NCBI GenBank assembly: GCA_040269895.1
Contig: CP158568.1
Coordinates: 3,442,716-3,506,715, forward strand
Source: Ancalomicrobiaceae bacterium S20
Lineage (GTDB): Bacteria; Pseudomonadota; Alphaproteobacteria; Rhizobiales; Ancalomicrobiaceae
Direction: 5' to 3'
DNA length: 64,000 nucleotides
Part shown: piece after piece, positions 41,180 through 49,378 of the stretch
How positions within the stretch are numbered: position 1 is the stretch's first letter
Layout: each line of letters begins with the position of its first letter
Notes under the pieces: generated by a model
What the model saw: the letters and a program-made list of their open reading frames with translations, nothing else
Told to the model about the DNA's origin: nothing
Database searches by the model: none
Program-made: the position numbers and the translations under genes

Positions 41180-42000
41180 GACGCGGCTCCGACGGGTGCG
41201 GTTTCAGGAGCGGTGGCGGCGACGACAGGGCGGCGCCGGATGCGGCGCCGGCGGTAGAGCTCACTGGCGGCGACGATCACCGCGGTCAGCGCGAGCACCG
41301 AGACCTGCATCGCATTGAGGTCCGGGCGAAGTTCGCGGCGGAACTCGGAGGCGACGATCAGCGACAGCGGCTGGGTCCGGCCGGCGAGAAACATCGCGAT
41401 GGTGAGATCGGCGAGCGACAGGATCACGCCGACCGAGAAGGCGCCCGCCAGCGCGCCCTTGATCTGCGGCAGCAGCACGAGCCGGAAGCTCTGCCAGGGC
41501 GTCGCACCGAGATCACGCGCCGCTTCGTCGAGCCGCGGATCGATCCGGACCAGCACGGCGGAGAGCATCACGGTCGTGAACGGGATCGCCACGAGCGACT
41601 GCGCGAGGATCAGCGCGACGGCACCGCGCTCGAGCCCGACGCGGCTCATGATCATGGCCTGTGCGATCGAGAGCACCGACTTCGGCACCAGGAACGGCAG
41701 CAGGATCAAGGCGCCGAACCCGATCCGCCATCGGAGGCCGGGGGCGGTCAGCGCCAGCGCCGCACCGAGCCCGACCAGCATCGCGATCAGCCCGACCGGC
41801 TGGGCGATCAGAAAGCTCGTCACGAAGCCCCTGTGGAAGGCCGCATTGCCGGCGAGCTCGGCGTACCACTTGAGGGTGAAGCCCGAGAGCGGGAAGGCCA
41901 TGAGGTCGCTGTCGTTGAACGAGAAGATCGCGAGCACGACGATCGGCAGATAGAGGAACGCCGTCGCAAGCCCGAGCACCGTGGCCGTGAAGCGGCTCAT
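41176..42000 (-). CDS. ABC transporter permease, PotC type
   Basis: 274 residues, six helices, with the inner-membrane coupling loop DEAARDLGATPWQSFRLVLLP near residue 165. Matches the second permease of spermidine/putrescine-type importers. Its ATG overlaps the PotB-like stop. The C-terminus ends in an Ala/Pro-rich tail (RRPVVAATAPETAPVGAAS) that is longer than usual. Confidence 0.92.
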   Translation of the reverse strand: MSRFTATVLGLATAFLYLPIVVLAIFSFNDSDLMAFPLSGFTLKWYAELAGNAAFHRGFVTSFLIAQPVGLIAMLVGLGAALALTAPGLRWRIGFGALILLPFLVPKSVLSIAQAMIMSRVGLERGAVALILAQSLVAIPFTTVMLSAVLVRIDPRLDEAARDLGATPWQSFRLVLLPQIKGALAGAFSVGVILSLADLTIAMFLAGRTQPLSLIVASEFRRELRPDLNAMQVSVLALTAVIVAASELYRRRRIRRRPVVAATAPETAPVGAAS

Positions 42001-42878
42001 GCCACGCCTCCGCGCGACAGGACCGCGCGCGCCGGTCCGAGCCGCATCAGGCCGAAGGCGAGCGCCAGCGCGGCGACGAACAGGCTCGCCAGCAGGCCGA
42101 GCGCGAAGGCCGACGCCATGGGCCAGTCGAAGGCGGTGCCGAACAGGTTGTCGATCATGGCCATGGCCGTGCCGCCGGACGTGCCGCCGAGCAGGCTCGG
42201 GGTCAGCATCTCGCCGGCCGCCAGCGCGAAGACGGCGAAGACGCCGGCGGCGAGACCGGGGATGGTCAGCGGCAGCGTGACCTTGAAGAAGGCGTCGATC
42301 GGGCGGGCGCCGAGATCGCGCGCCGCCTCGATGAGCCGGCGATCGATCATCTCGGCCGAAACCCAGATCGCCAGCACCATGAAGGGCAGGTTGTTGTAGG
42401 TCAGCACGAGCCCGGTCGTGAACGGCGTGAACAGGAACCATTTCACCGGCGCGGCGACGAGCCCGAGCGCCTTCAGCACCGCATTGAGCAGCCCCTCGGC
42501 ACCGAGCACGATGCGCCAGGCGTAGATGCGGACGATCTCGCCCGTGTAGAGCGGCGTCAGCAGCACGACGACGCCGACGCTCTTCCAGGCGGTCGGCAGG
42601 CCCGCGAGCGCGACCGCGATCGGGTAGCCGAGGATGGCCGTGGACAGCGCGGCGAAGGCGCCCGAGAGGATCGCCTTGCCGATCAGGATCCAGAAGATCG
42701 CGGTCGAGAACAGCTCGATCCAGGCCCGCGCCGAGAGGGCCGGCACGAGCACGAAGTCCTCGACCTCGAAAACCGAGAAGACGAACAGCACCAGGAGCGG
42801 CGCCACGCAGCCGAGGGTCAGAAGGATCGCGACGGGGATCGCGAGATGGGGGCGGCCGAGCGCGGACAACCAGCTCAT
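41997..42878 (-). CDS. ABC transporter permease, PotB type
   Basis: 293 residues, six helices, coupling loop IEAARDLGARPIDAFFKVTLP near residue 190. It forms the channel heterodimer with the PotC-type subunit. ATG 42878 (MSWLSALG) overlaps the ATPase stop, and was preferred to the upstream in-frame ATG at 42902, which would overlap the ATPase by 28 bases. Confidence 0.92.
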   Translation of the reverse strand: MSWLSALGRPHLAIPVAILLTLGCVAPLLVLFVFSVFEVEDFVLVPALSARAWIELFSTAIFWILIGKAILSGAFAALSTAILGYPIAVALAGLPTAWKSVGVVVLLTPLYTGEIVRIYAWRIVLGAEGLLNAVLKALGLVAAPVKWFLFTPFTTGLVLTYNNLPFMVLAIWVSAEMIDRRLIEAARDLGARPIDAFFKVTLPLTIPGLAAGVFAVFALAAGEMLTPSLLGGTSGGTAMAMIDNLFGTAFDWPMASAFALGLLASLFVAALALAFGLMRLGPARAVLSRGGVA

Positions 42879-43960
42879 GCCGCGACCCTCGTGACGAAAC
42901 AACGCTCGGATCGCAGGGCGAGGCCGACCGCCGTCCCCGGCGCCGGCGCGTCGTGGCCGGCGTAGCTCAGCCGGACGCCGGCGGCCACGACCTCGACCAG
43001 GGTCCGGTCACCCTGGAACACGACATGGGTGACCTCGCCGACGAGGGCGCCGCCCGCTCCGGCCTCGATGCCCTCCGGCCGGACCACCAGCATGGCGCGA
43101 TCGCCGGGCGCGAGGCCTTCGACCGCGGCGGCACGGACCACCCCGAGCGGCGTGTCGATCGAGGCCTCGCCCGCCGCGGCCTCGAGGATGCGGCCCTCGA
43201 CCAGCGCGGCGCCGCCGATGAAATCGGCGACGAAACTGTCGGCCGGCCGCGCATAGACGGTGCGCGGATCGGCCTTCTGCACGATCCGGCCCTTGTTCAT
43301 GACCACGACGACGTCGGACAGCGCGAAGGCCTCCTCCTGGTCGTGGGTCACATAGACGAAGGCGATGCCGAGCCGGCGCTGCAGGTCCTTGAGCTCGATC
43401 TGCAGGTGCCCGCGCATCTTGCGATCGAGCGCGGACAGCGGCTCGTCGAGCAGGAGCAGCCGCGGCTCCGCCACGATGGCGCGGGCGACCGCCACGCGCT
43501 GCTGCTGGCCACCCGAGAGCTGATGCGGCAGGCGTGCGCCAAATTCAGCCATGTGCACGGCCTCGAGCGCGCGCATCACGCGGTTCTCGAGGTTCGGCAT
43601 GATCCCCTTGAGACGCAGCGAGAAGGCGACGTTCTCGAACACGGTCAGATGCGGGAACAGCGCATAGGACTGGAACACCGTGTTGACCGGCCGCCGCTCC
43701 GGCGGCACCGCCACGATCGACTGGCCATCGAGTTCGAGGCTGCCGGCATCCGGCCGCTCGAAACCCGCGATCATCCGCAGGATCGTGGTCTTGCCGCAAC
43801 CAGACGGGCCGAGCAGCGTCGTGAAGGCGCGTTCGGGAATGTCGAGATCGACGCCGGCAACGGCCGGCGCCTGCCCGTAGCGCTTGACGAGGCCGCGCGC
43901 CGACAGGAGCAGCGGCGTTGCGGCAGGGTCTCGGGGCTGGAAGGCGGTCGAAGCCGGCAT
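42875..43960 (-). CDS. ABC transporter ATPase, PotA/polyamine type
   Basis: 361 residues. Walker A GPSGCGKT at 51-58, signature LSGGQQQRVAVARA, Walker B LLLLDEPLSALD, and a C-terminal TOBE domain (GDRAMLVVRPEGIEA). The 90-residue TOBE extension separates it from the SsuB type and matches PotA/FbpC-like importers. ATG 43960 with GAGGG directly before it is the chosen start; the first 17 residues are a variable leader. Confidence 0.94.
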   Translation of the reverse strand: MPASTAFQPRDPAATPLLLSARGLVKRYGQAPAVAGVDLDIPERAFTTLLGPSGCGKTTILRMIAGFERPDAGSLELDGQSIVAVPPERRPVNTVFQSYALFPHLTVFENVAFSLRLKGIMPNLENRVMRALEAVHMAEFGARLPHQLSGGQQQRVAVARAIVAEPRLLLLDEPLSALDRKMRGHLQIELKDLQRRLGIAFVYVTHDQEEAFALSDVVVVMNKGRIVQKADPRTVYARPADSFVADFIGGAALVEGRILEAAAGEASIDTPLGVVRAAAVEGLAPGDRAMLVVRPEGIEAGAGGALVGEVTHVVFQGDRTLVEVVAAGVRLSYAGHDAPAPGTAVGLALRSERCFVTRVAA

Positions 43961-44022
43961 CAATCCCTCACGGGTGGCTCTCACGGGTGGTGACGGCGTC
44001 GCCCCGAAGCACGGGGCGGGAC

Positions 44023-44050
44023 GCCCCGGCGCGGGCAGCGGCGCCGGGGC
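44023..44050 (-). terminator. Hairpin between binding-protein and ATPase genes
   Basis: 10-base perfect arms GCCCCGGCGC / GCGCCGGGGC with an 8-base loop, in the 127-base gap after the solute-binding gene. Such hairpins commonly stabilise the binding-protein message and reduce downstream expression. A direct repeat CTCACGGGTGG (43967-43977 and 43980-43990) lies next to it. Confidence 0.55.
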
Positions 44051-44087
44051 CATTCGGGCACGTCGGCCCGGACGGGGACGGACCGGC

Positions 44088-45173
44088 TCAGGCCGCCTTG
44101 ACCTCGTTCCAGAGCTTCAGCCACTCGGAGTAGTTCGGCGGCGCGACCGGCCACATGAAGGTCTTCATCACGTCGAGATTGTCGATGAAGATCGCTTCCT
44201 GCTTCTCCTTGGAGAGCTTGTCGCGCACCACGCTCGACGACGTCGCATAGTTGCCGATTTCGGCGATGGCGGCGGCGTATTCCGCGCCGAGCAGGTAGTC
44301 GCCGAACTTGTAGGCGAGCTCGAGCTTGTCGTCGGCGAGCGAGGCGGGAATGCCGAAACAGTCGCACCAGCCCATGATGCCGGCCTTCGGCTTGGCCATG
44401 GCGACTTTCATCTTGTCCTTGAGCGCATCGTAGGGCACGCGCCAGGAGAAGGCCGCGGTCACTTCGCCGGTGGCGAAGAGGTTGGTCAGGTCGCCGATCG
44501 TCTGCCAATAGGTGCGCAGCAGCGGCTTCTGCGCGACCAGCACCTTCTTGCATTCGGCGAGCTCGGCGGTCGAGAGCGTGAAGGCCTTCTCGCGCGGAAT
44601 GCCGAGATGCAGCGCGGCGATCGCGATCGACTCGAGCGCATAGTCGCGCATCGCGAGCTGGCCCTTGTATTTCGGGTCGAACAGCGTCGAATAGGTCGGC
44701 TCCGCATCGTACTTGTCGGCGCGGTAGACGATCGGGTTCAGCCCCCACAGATAGGGGATCGCGTAGGTCGTCCCCTTCTCGTCCTTGACCTTGTCGGTGG
44801 CCTTGAAGATGTCGTACATCGCCGCCGTGCCCGGCAGCTTCGACAGGTCGAGCGGCTTCAGCACGCCGCCCTTGATGTAACGCCAGGCACCGTTGAGCGA
44901 CGGATTGACGATATCCCAATCCGAGGCCGAGCCGGTCTTCAACGCCGCGAACTGCGCGTCCTCGCTCGACAGGTAGGAGAGCTTGACCTTCGCCCCGGTC
45001 TTCGCCTCGAAGGGCGCCACATATTCGGGATGGCCGTTGGAGTCCCAGGTCGCCCAGACCAGTTCCTTGCCCGCCGCGAGGGCCGGACGGTTGGCGGAGC
45101 CGAGCAGCGTCAGCCCGGCGCCTGCGGCGAGGCCGCCCAGCAGCTGGCGACGGTTCATGAAGCCGATGGTCAT
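44088..45173 (-). CDS. Periplasmic solute-binding protein, PotD/PotF (spermidine/putrescine) type
   Basis: 361 residues. N-terminal Tat-like signal MNRRQLLGGLAAGAGLTLLG, with cleavage plausible after ALA near residue 34. The mature start KELVWATWDSNGHPEYVAPF and later YLWGLNPIVYRAD and AAFSWRVPYDALK match group 1 extracellular binding proteins of the polyamine/iron type. First gene of the operon. Ligand could be a polyamine, betaine-like or opine-like amine; the downstream monooxygenase and AllA-like genes favour a nitrogen compound, by inference. Confidence 0.92.
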   Translation of the reverse strand: MTIGFMNRRQLLGGLAAGAGLTLLGSANRPALAAGKELVWATWDSNGHPEYVAPFEAKTGAKVKLSYLSSEDAQFAALKTGSASDWDIVNPSLNGAWRYIKGGVLKPLDLSKLPGTAAMYDIFKATDKVKDEKGTTYAIPYLWGLNPIVYRADKYDAEPTYSTLFDPKYKGQLAMRDYALESIAIAALHLGIPREKAFTLSTAELAECKKVLVAQKPLLRTYWQTIGDLTNLFATGEVTAAFSWRVPYDALKDKMKVAMAKPKAGIMGWCDCFGIPASLADDKLELAYKFGDYLLGAEYAAAIAEIGNYATSSSVVRDKLSKEKQEAIFIDNLDVMKTFMWPVAPPNYSEWLKLWNEVKAA

Positions 45174-45389
45174 GCGCGTTACCCCTCAATTCGAAACCTG
45201 ATGGCTGGATCATCCGCGCAAGGAAGCGGCATGCCTATAAAGCGAGCGTAATAACCCCTATTCGGTCCGCCGAATGGAATCCAAGCCCTTGATCCCGCGA
45301 TTGTTTTCCAACAAGGCGGCGGCGACTGCCGCCTTGACCTCGCAATCCGCACGGCCGATCCTGAGGCTCCTCGACCATGGAGAGCGCCT
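45174..45389. promoter_or_regulatory. Divergent control region with ATTCGG-N4-CCGAAT palindrome
   Basis: The 216-base gap between the importer operon and the deaminase gene. ATTCGG (45261-45266) and CCGAAT (45271-45276) form a clean operator-like palindrome. A second hairpin CAAGGCGGC / GCCGCCTTG (45312-45336) lies nearer the deaminase. The minus-strand ATTATTACGC patch next to the palindrome could be part of the importer promoter. Confidence 0.5.
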
Positions 45390-45878
45390 TTGGCACCGCC
45401 CGATCTCGACCACGCGCATTTTCTCCGCCGCGCCTTCACCGTCGCCGAGGAGACCGCGGCCGAGGGCAGCCATCCCTTCGGCTGCATCCTGGTCGATGGA
45501 GCGGGACGGGTCGTGATGGAACAGGGCAACGCCTACCTGCCGCATCGCGACATGACAGGACACGCCGAACGCGTTCTCGCGACCCGGGCGAGCCAGGCCT
45601 TCCGGCCGCCGGAACTCATGGACGCGACGCTCTACACCTCGGCCGAACCCTGCGCGATGTGCGCGGGGGCGGCCTATTGGGCGGGCATCGGCCGCATCGT
45701 CTACGGTCTTTCCGAGCACCGGCTGAAGCAGATCACCGGCGATCATCCCGAAAATCCCACCCTCGACCTGCCCTGCCGGACGGTGCTGGCGAGCGGCCAG
45801 CGCGTGGTCGAGGTGATCGGCCCGATGCTCGAAGACGAGGCGGCCGTCATCCATGAGCGGTTCTGGGCGCAGCGATAG
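45390..45878 (+). CDS. Nucleoside/nucleobase deaminase (cytosine-guanine deaminase family)
   Basis: 162 residues with zinc ligands His58 (GHAERV, catalytic Glu60) and Cys88/Cys91 (AEPCAMCAGA). The family includes guanine, cytosine and tRNA adenosine deaminases; the tail GPMLEDEAAVIHERFW resembles GuaD-like nucleoside deaminases. The frame has no suitable ATG; TTG at 45390 with GGAGAG eight bases upstream is the likely start. Divergent from the importer operon, so the two may share control and a purine/ureide theme. Confidence 0.85.
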   Translation: MAPPDLDHAHFLRRAFTVAEETAAEGSHPFGCILVDGAGRVVMEQGNAYLPHRDMTGHAERVLATRASQAFRPPELMDATLYTSAEPCAMCAGAAYWAGIGRIVYGLSEHRLKQITGDHPENPTLDLPCRTVLASGQRVVEVIGPMLEDEAAVIHERFWAQR

Positions 45879-45890
45879 CGGCCCCGCGGC

Positions 45891-46871
45891 TCACTCGGCC
45901 GCGGCGAGGCCGGTCAGTCCGGCGTTCTCCAGCGCCCGGTCTCGCATCTTGAGATCCGCCGCGATGCTCTTGAGCAGCTGCCGCAGCCAGATATGGGCCG
46001 CCGAATGGTGCTTGCAGTCGTGCCAGAGCAGATAGAACTCCATGCGCCCGAGTTCAGGCGGCGCATCGAGCAGGCGGAACGGCATGCCGCGCGCGATCTG
46101 CTCCGCGAAGGGGGCGCCGGTGGTGAACAGGAGGTCGGAGCCCGCCAGCACGTGCGGCACGATCGCGTATTCGGGCACCGCCGCGGCGATCCGCCGCCGC
46201 AGCCCCAGTTCGAGCAGACGTCCGTCGATCGGACTCATCGACAGGCTCTCGTCCGATGTCGGCGAGAGGTGGCTCTCCTCGAGATAGCGCCGCATCGTCA
46301 GCGGTTCGTCGAGATCGGCCAAGGGATGACCTTCGGCGACGACGCACTGGATCGCGGTCGACAGGAGCGGCGCGATCCGCAATTGCTCCGGCGGATTCGG
46401 CCAGTTGCCGATCACCAGATCGATATTGCCGTCCGCGAGATGCGCCATGAGATCGGCATGGGCCGGCATCGGCACGACGTCCACGCGCGCCCGCGGCGCC
46501 TGCCGGGCGATTGCTCGAAAAATGAGCGGCAGGAAGACGGCGCCGAGGCAGTTCGCCGCGACGAGCCGAAAACGGCGATCGGTCTTGGCGGGATCGAAAC
46601 TCGGCACTGGCGACAGATGGCTGTCCATCTCCGCGAGCAGGCGCTTGACGGTCTCGCGCAGCTCGAGCCCCCGTTCGGTCGGCACCAGGGAGCCGCCCGA
46701 CCGCACCAGGATCGGATCGCCGAGCAGTTCGCGCAGCCGCTTCAACGCGAGGCTGACGGTCGGTTGGGTCTGGCCAAGGATCTCGGCCGTTCGGGAGACG
46801 CTGCACTCGTTGACGAGCAGCAGCAGCGTCCGCAGCAATCTGACGTCGAGAGCACCGTTTACGGCTTGCAT
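45891..46871 (-). CDS. LysR-family transcriptional regulator
   Basis: 326 residues. HTH at about residues 10-65 (NECSVSRTAEILGQTQPTVS), then an effector domain (LMAHLADGNIDLVIGNWPNP) of the NodD/LinR-like subgroup. ATG 46871 (MQAVNGALDVRLL) has GGAGGTCC upstream; the longer frame to 47105 is a shadow. Divergent from the LysE gene, its likely target. Confidence 0.9.
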   Translation of the reverse strand: MQAVNGALDVRLLRTLLLLVNECSVSRTAEILGQTQPTVSLALKRLRELLGDPILVRSGGSLVPTERGLELRETVKRLLAEMDSHLSPVPSFDPAKTDRRFRLVAANCLGAVFLPLIFRAIARQAPRARVDVVPMPAHADLMAHLADGNIDLVIGNWPNPPEQLRIAPLLSTAIQCVVAEGHPLADLDEPLTMRRYLEESHLSPTSDESLSMSPIDGRLLELGLRRRIAAAVPEYAIVPHVLAGSDLLFTTGAPFAEQIARGMPFRLLDAPPELGRMEFYLLWHDCKHHSAAHIWLRQLLKSIAADLKMRDRALENAGLTGLAAAE

Positions 46872-47092
46872 GCCCGGACCTCCGGAGGCGCTGAAAATCC
46901 CGTCGCCGGCCTCGGTATGAAGCAGGTTCCATGCCATCATTCCGTCGGGGAGCGTCGAAGGCACGGGCGCTCGCGGGGGTGGGACGGCGATCCAGCATTG
47001 CGCCCGGCGACGGTGCCGACGGAGGCCACCGCGCGGCAGACCTGCTATCGTTCGGAACGTCACATCCCGTTTCGATCGGACCCGGCACACCC
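46872..47092. promoter_or_regulatory. LysR / LysE divergent promoter region
   Basis: 221 gene-free bases. Expected to carry both promoters and the LysR site; no symmetric site stood out. Confidence 0.35.
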
Positions 47093-47707
47093 ATGGAACT
47101 GTCATCCGTCGCCATCTTCGCCGGTGCGCTGCTGCTGAACGCAGGCACGCCGGGCCCGAGCGTCGCGGCCCTGGTGTCGCGCGTGATCACCAATGGCTGG
47201 CGCGACATCGTCCCGTTTCTCGCCGCCATGTGGATCGGCGAGGTGATCTGGCTCACCATGGCGATGACGGGCCTGACAGCGCTCGCGCAGACGTTCCAGT
47301 TCGGCTTTCAGCTGCTGAAGTGGCTCGGCGTCGGCTATCTGTTCTGGCTGGCGTTCAAGATGTGGCGCAGCCCGGCGGCCGTGAAGACCGAAGACCTGCC
47401 CCGGCGGCCGTCGCCCCTTTCGATGTTCGCGGCCGGCATGGCGCTGACCCTCGGCAATCCGAAGATCATGGTGTTCTACCTCGCTCTGCTGCCGTCGCTG
47501 ATCGATCTGCATGCGGCGGGTCTGCGGGAATGGGCGATCCTGGCCGGCGTGACGCTCGTCAGCCTGGCCGCGATCGACCTCAGCTGGACCTTCATGGCGC
47601 ACACCGCCCGACGCCTGTTGCAGACCCCGCGCGCCATGCGCATGGCCAACCGGGTGAGTGCAGTGACGCTGGCCGGCGCCGGCGTCGCGATCGCGGCGAA
47701 GAGCTGA
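47093..47707 (+). CDS. LysE/RhtB-family exporter
   Basis: 204 residues with about six helices and the family start NAGTPGPSVAALVSRVITNG, ALTLGNPKIMVFYLALLP in the middle. These proteins export amino acids or related small molecules. ATG 47093 sits directly before the first helix; the 54 extra residues from 46931 are rejected. Probably controlled by the divergent LysR protein. Confidence 0.92.
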   Translation: MELSSVAIFAGALLLNAGTPGPSVAALVSRVITNGWRDIVPFLAAMWIGEVIWLTMAMTGLTALAQTFQFGFQLLKWLGVGYLFWLAFKMWRSPAAVKTEDLPRRPSPLSMFAAGMALTLGNPKIMVFYLALLPSLIDLHAAGLREWAILAGVTLVSLAAIDLSWTFMAHTARRLLQTPRAMRMANRVSAVTLAGAGVAIAAKS

Positions 47708-47767
47708 TCGCGCCCGATCCAGGTCGACCGAGGGTTCGCGCCGGTCTCATGGAGGTCACTCGCGTTC

Positions 47768-48034
47768 TCAGGGGCCGCCGAACAGCGGCGCGCCGACGAA
47801 CCCGCCGGCGAAGACGGACCCGAGCGGGACCGAATGTGCCCAGGCGGGAGCCTGGCCGAGCATCGCGGGGATGCTGGTCGCGAAGACGATGTTGAGCGCC
47901 AGCTCACCGATATCGGCGAAGAGGCCGAGCGACGCGAGGAACGCGGCCACGCATTGCGTGCGGCCGATCCTGAGCGCAGCCGGCTCCGCTTTCGTCCCGT
48001 CTCGATGCGATGGATCAGGCACCCGCCACCCCAT
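47768..48034 (-). CDS. Doubtful 88-residue ORF below the TetR gene
   Basis: The 307-base space 47708-48014 has no clear gene. The only candidate is this frame, starting ATG 48034 inside the TetR end, with hydrophobic stretches FADIGELALNIVFAT and GSVFAGGFVGAPLF. It lacks a ribosome site, and its composition could be chance. It might be a small membrane protein or a decayed remnant of one; I do not assign a function. Confidence 0.2.
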   Translation of the reverse strand: MGWRVPDPSHRDGTKAEPAALRIGRTQCVAAFLASLGLFADIGELALNIVFATSIPAMLGQAPAWAHSVPLGSVFAGGFVGAPLFGGP

Positions 48035-48614
48035 AGAGAAGGGCCGCGACCATCTGGCGATAGCGCCCTTCGAGGTCGCCGCTCTCGATCGGCGGCAGGG
48101 ATTGATTCGTGCCACGCGCGCCATCGGCGATCAACTGTGCCAAGGTGGCCGGGGCGACGCCCGGCTGGAGCTTCAATCGTCCGGCGCCCTGCAACTCGAC
48201 GATGAAGCTCGCCATCTGGGCCTGAAATGACGTCGCCGAATAGACCATGATATCTCGGCAACGGCGGAACGCCTGATCGTTGATCTCCACGGCATGCGGC
48301 GATGTCATCAGTCGACGTCGATGTTCGCCATAGCGCACATTGATGATCGTCGTGAAGATTTCGATCGCATCCGCGCCTTCGGAAAACTTGGCCCGGCCAG
48401 CCTCGATGCCCAGGCGAACGGCCTTCGCGTTTCCGTGTTCGACCACGTAACGGAACGCCTCCTCCTTGTTGGTAAAGTAATTATAGAGCGATCGACGCGT
48501 CATCTCGACGGCCTTGGCCAGCCCCACCATGTTCAGCTGGTCATAGCCATGGTCCAGAAACGCCTTGAGCAGGCGTTCCTGGAGTTCGGGACGTGGGATC
48601 AGGCGATGCGACAT
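48015..48614 (-). CDS. TetR-family transcriptional regulator
   Basis: 199 residues. N-terminal HTH: LQERLLKAFLDHGYDQLNMV then LAKAVEMTRRSLYNYFTNKE and EAFRYVVE. The C-terminal ligand domain is unlike any I recognise. ATG 48614 (MSHRLIPRPEL) was chosen as the common TetR opening; the 20-residue upstream extension has no ribosome site. A palindrome lies about 90 bases upstream. No obvious target gene except perhaps itself. Confidence 0.9.
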   Translation of the reverse strand: MSHRLIPRPELQERLLKAFLDHGYDQLNMVGLAKAVEMTRRSLYNYFTNKEEAFRYVVEHGNAKAVRLGIEAGRAKFSEGADAIEIFTTIINVRYGEHRRRLMTSPHAVEINDQAFRRCRDIMVYSATSFQAQMASFIVELQGAGRLKLQPGVAPATLAQLIADGARGTNQSLPPIESGDLEGRYRQMVAALLYGVAGA

Positions 48615-48704
48615 GGATCTTGGAACCTGGCGTGGCGCGGCCGGAATCGATTTCGATCCTGAGCAGACGTTCAAGACCGAAGATCATTCGACGACGCAAG
48701 CGGT

Positions 48705-48724
48705 ATATCCTGCAATCAGGACAT
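48705..48724. promoter_or_regulatory. Candidate TetR operator
   Basis: ATATCCTG - CAAT - CAGGACAT, 8-base arms with a single mismatch, in the 142-base gap upstream of the TetR gene. Position and symmetry suit autoregulation. Confidence 0.5.
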
Positions 48725-48756
48725 GCCCGCAGCGAAATGCGCCACGCTCGCCTGTG

Positions 48757-48969
48757 TCAGGTTCGCCGTCCGAGTGCCTGCCGATACTCGGCCACCGGCA
48801 GACCGCCGATGCCCCAATCTTCCATGGCGACCTCGTCGATGACGACGAAGGTGGTCGCCGGGTTCTTGTCGAGCACGCGCACGAGCAGGTCGGTGACGCC
48901 GCTGATCAACTCGGCCTTCTGGGCGGGTGTGGCGCCTTCGCGCGTGATCTTGATGTTCACATAGGGCAT
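48757..48969 (-). CDS. 4-oxalocrotonate tautomerase-family protein
   Basis: 70 residues beginning MPYVNIKITREGATPAQKAE; Pro2 becomes the N-terminal catalytic base after Met removal. LLVRVLDKNPATTFVVIDEV is typical of 4-OT-like enzymes. An AGGAGGAGAG ribosome site precedes ATG 48969. It ends the leftward GST-NTF2-tautomerase group, a set often linked to small electrophile or aromatic metabolism. Confidence 0.9.
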   Translation of the reverse strand: MPYVNIKITREGATPAQKAELISGVTDLLVRVLDKNPATTFVVIDEVAMEDWGIGGLPVAEYRQALGRRT

Positions 48970-48997
48970 CGGATTCTCTCCTCCTGGGCGACCGGTA

Positions 48998-49378
48998 TCA
49001 GCCGCTCTGCCGCTCGATGATCTGGAAGACCTTGGCGATGATCCGCCACTCGCCGTCGATGCGGACGAGCGACAGGAAGTCGACGAAGTCGCGGGCGCCG
49101 ATCGAGCAGCGGACGCGGGCGAGCGCGGTGTTGTCGCCGGCGCGTTCGATGGCATCGACATGGTCGCGCCTCGCCTCGCCGCGCGAAGCCGGCGACTGGC
49201 GCGCGGCGACGACCGGCACATAGTCGGCCATGGTGCGGTAGAGGAACGGCGTCTCGTCGGCGGTCGCGTAGATCGCCTGCGGGTGGAACACGCGCTGGAG
49301 CCGTTCGACATCGCAGAAGTAGAGCGCGTCGAAGTAGGTCCGCAGCAGCGCATGAATCTCCTGATCAGCGGCGGTCAT
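48998..49378 (-). CDS. NTF2/SnoaL-like protein
   Basis: 126 residues with the cone-shaped NTF2 pattern: EIHALLRTYFDALYFCDVER, FHPQAIYATADE and SLVRIDGEWRIIAKVFQ. Matches the nuclear transport factor 2 family (lumazine-binding-like). Start overlaps the GST stop (ATGA 49375-49378). Such proteins may be enzymes or binding partners; none can be assigned. Confidence 0.88.
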   Translation of the reverse strand: MTAADQEIHALLRTYFDALYFCDVERLQRVFHPQAIYATADETPFLYRTMADYVPVVAARQSPASRGEARRDHVDAIERAGDNTALARVRCSIGARDFVDFLSLVRIDGEWRIIAKVFQIIERQSG

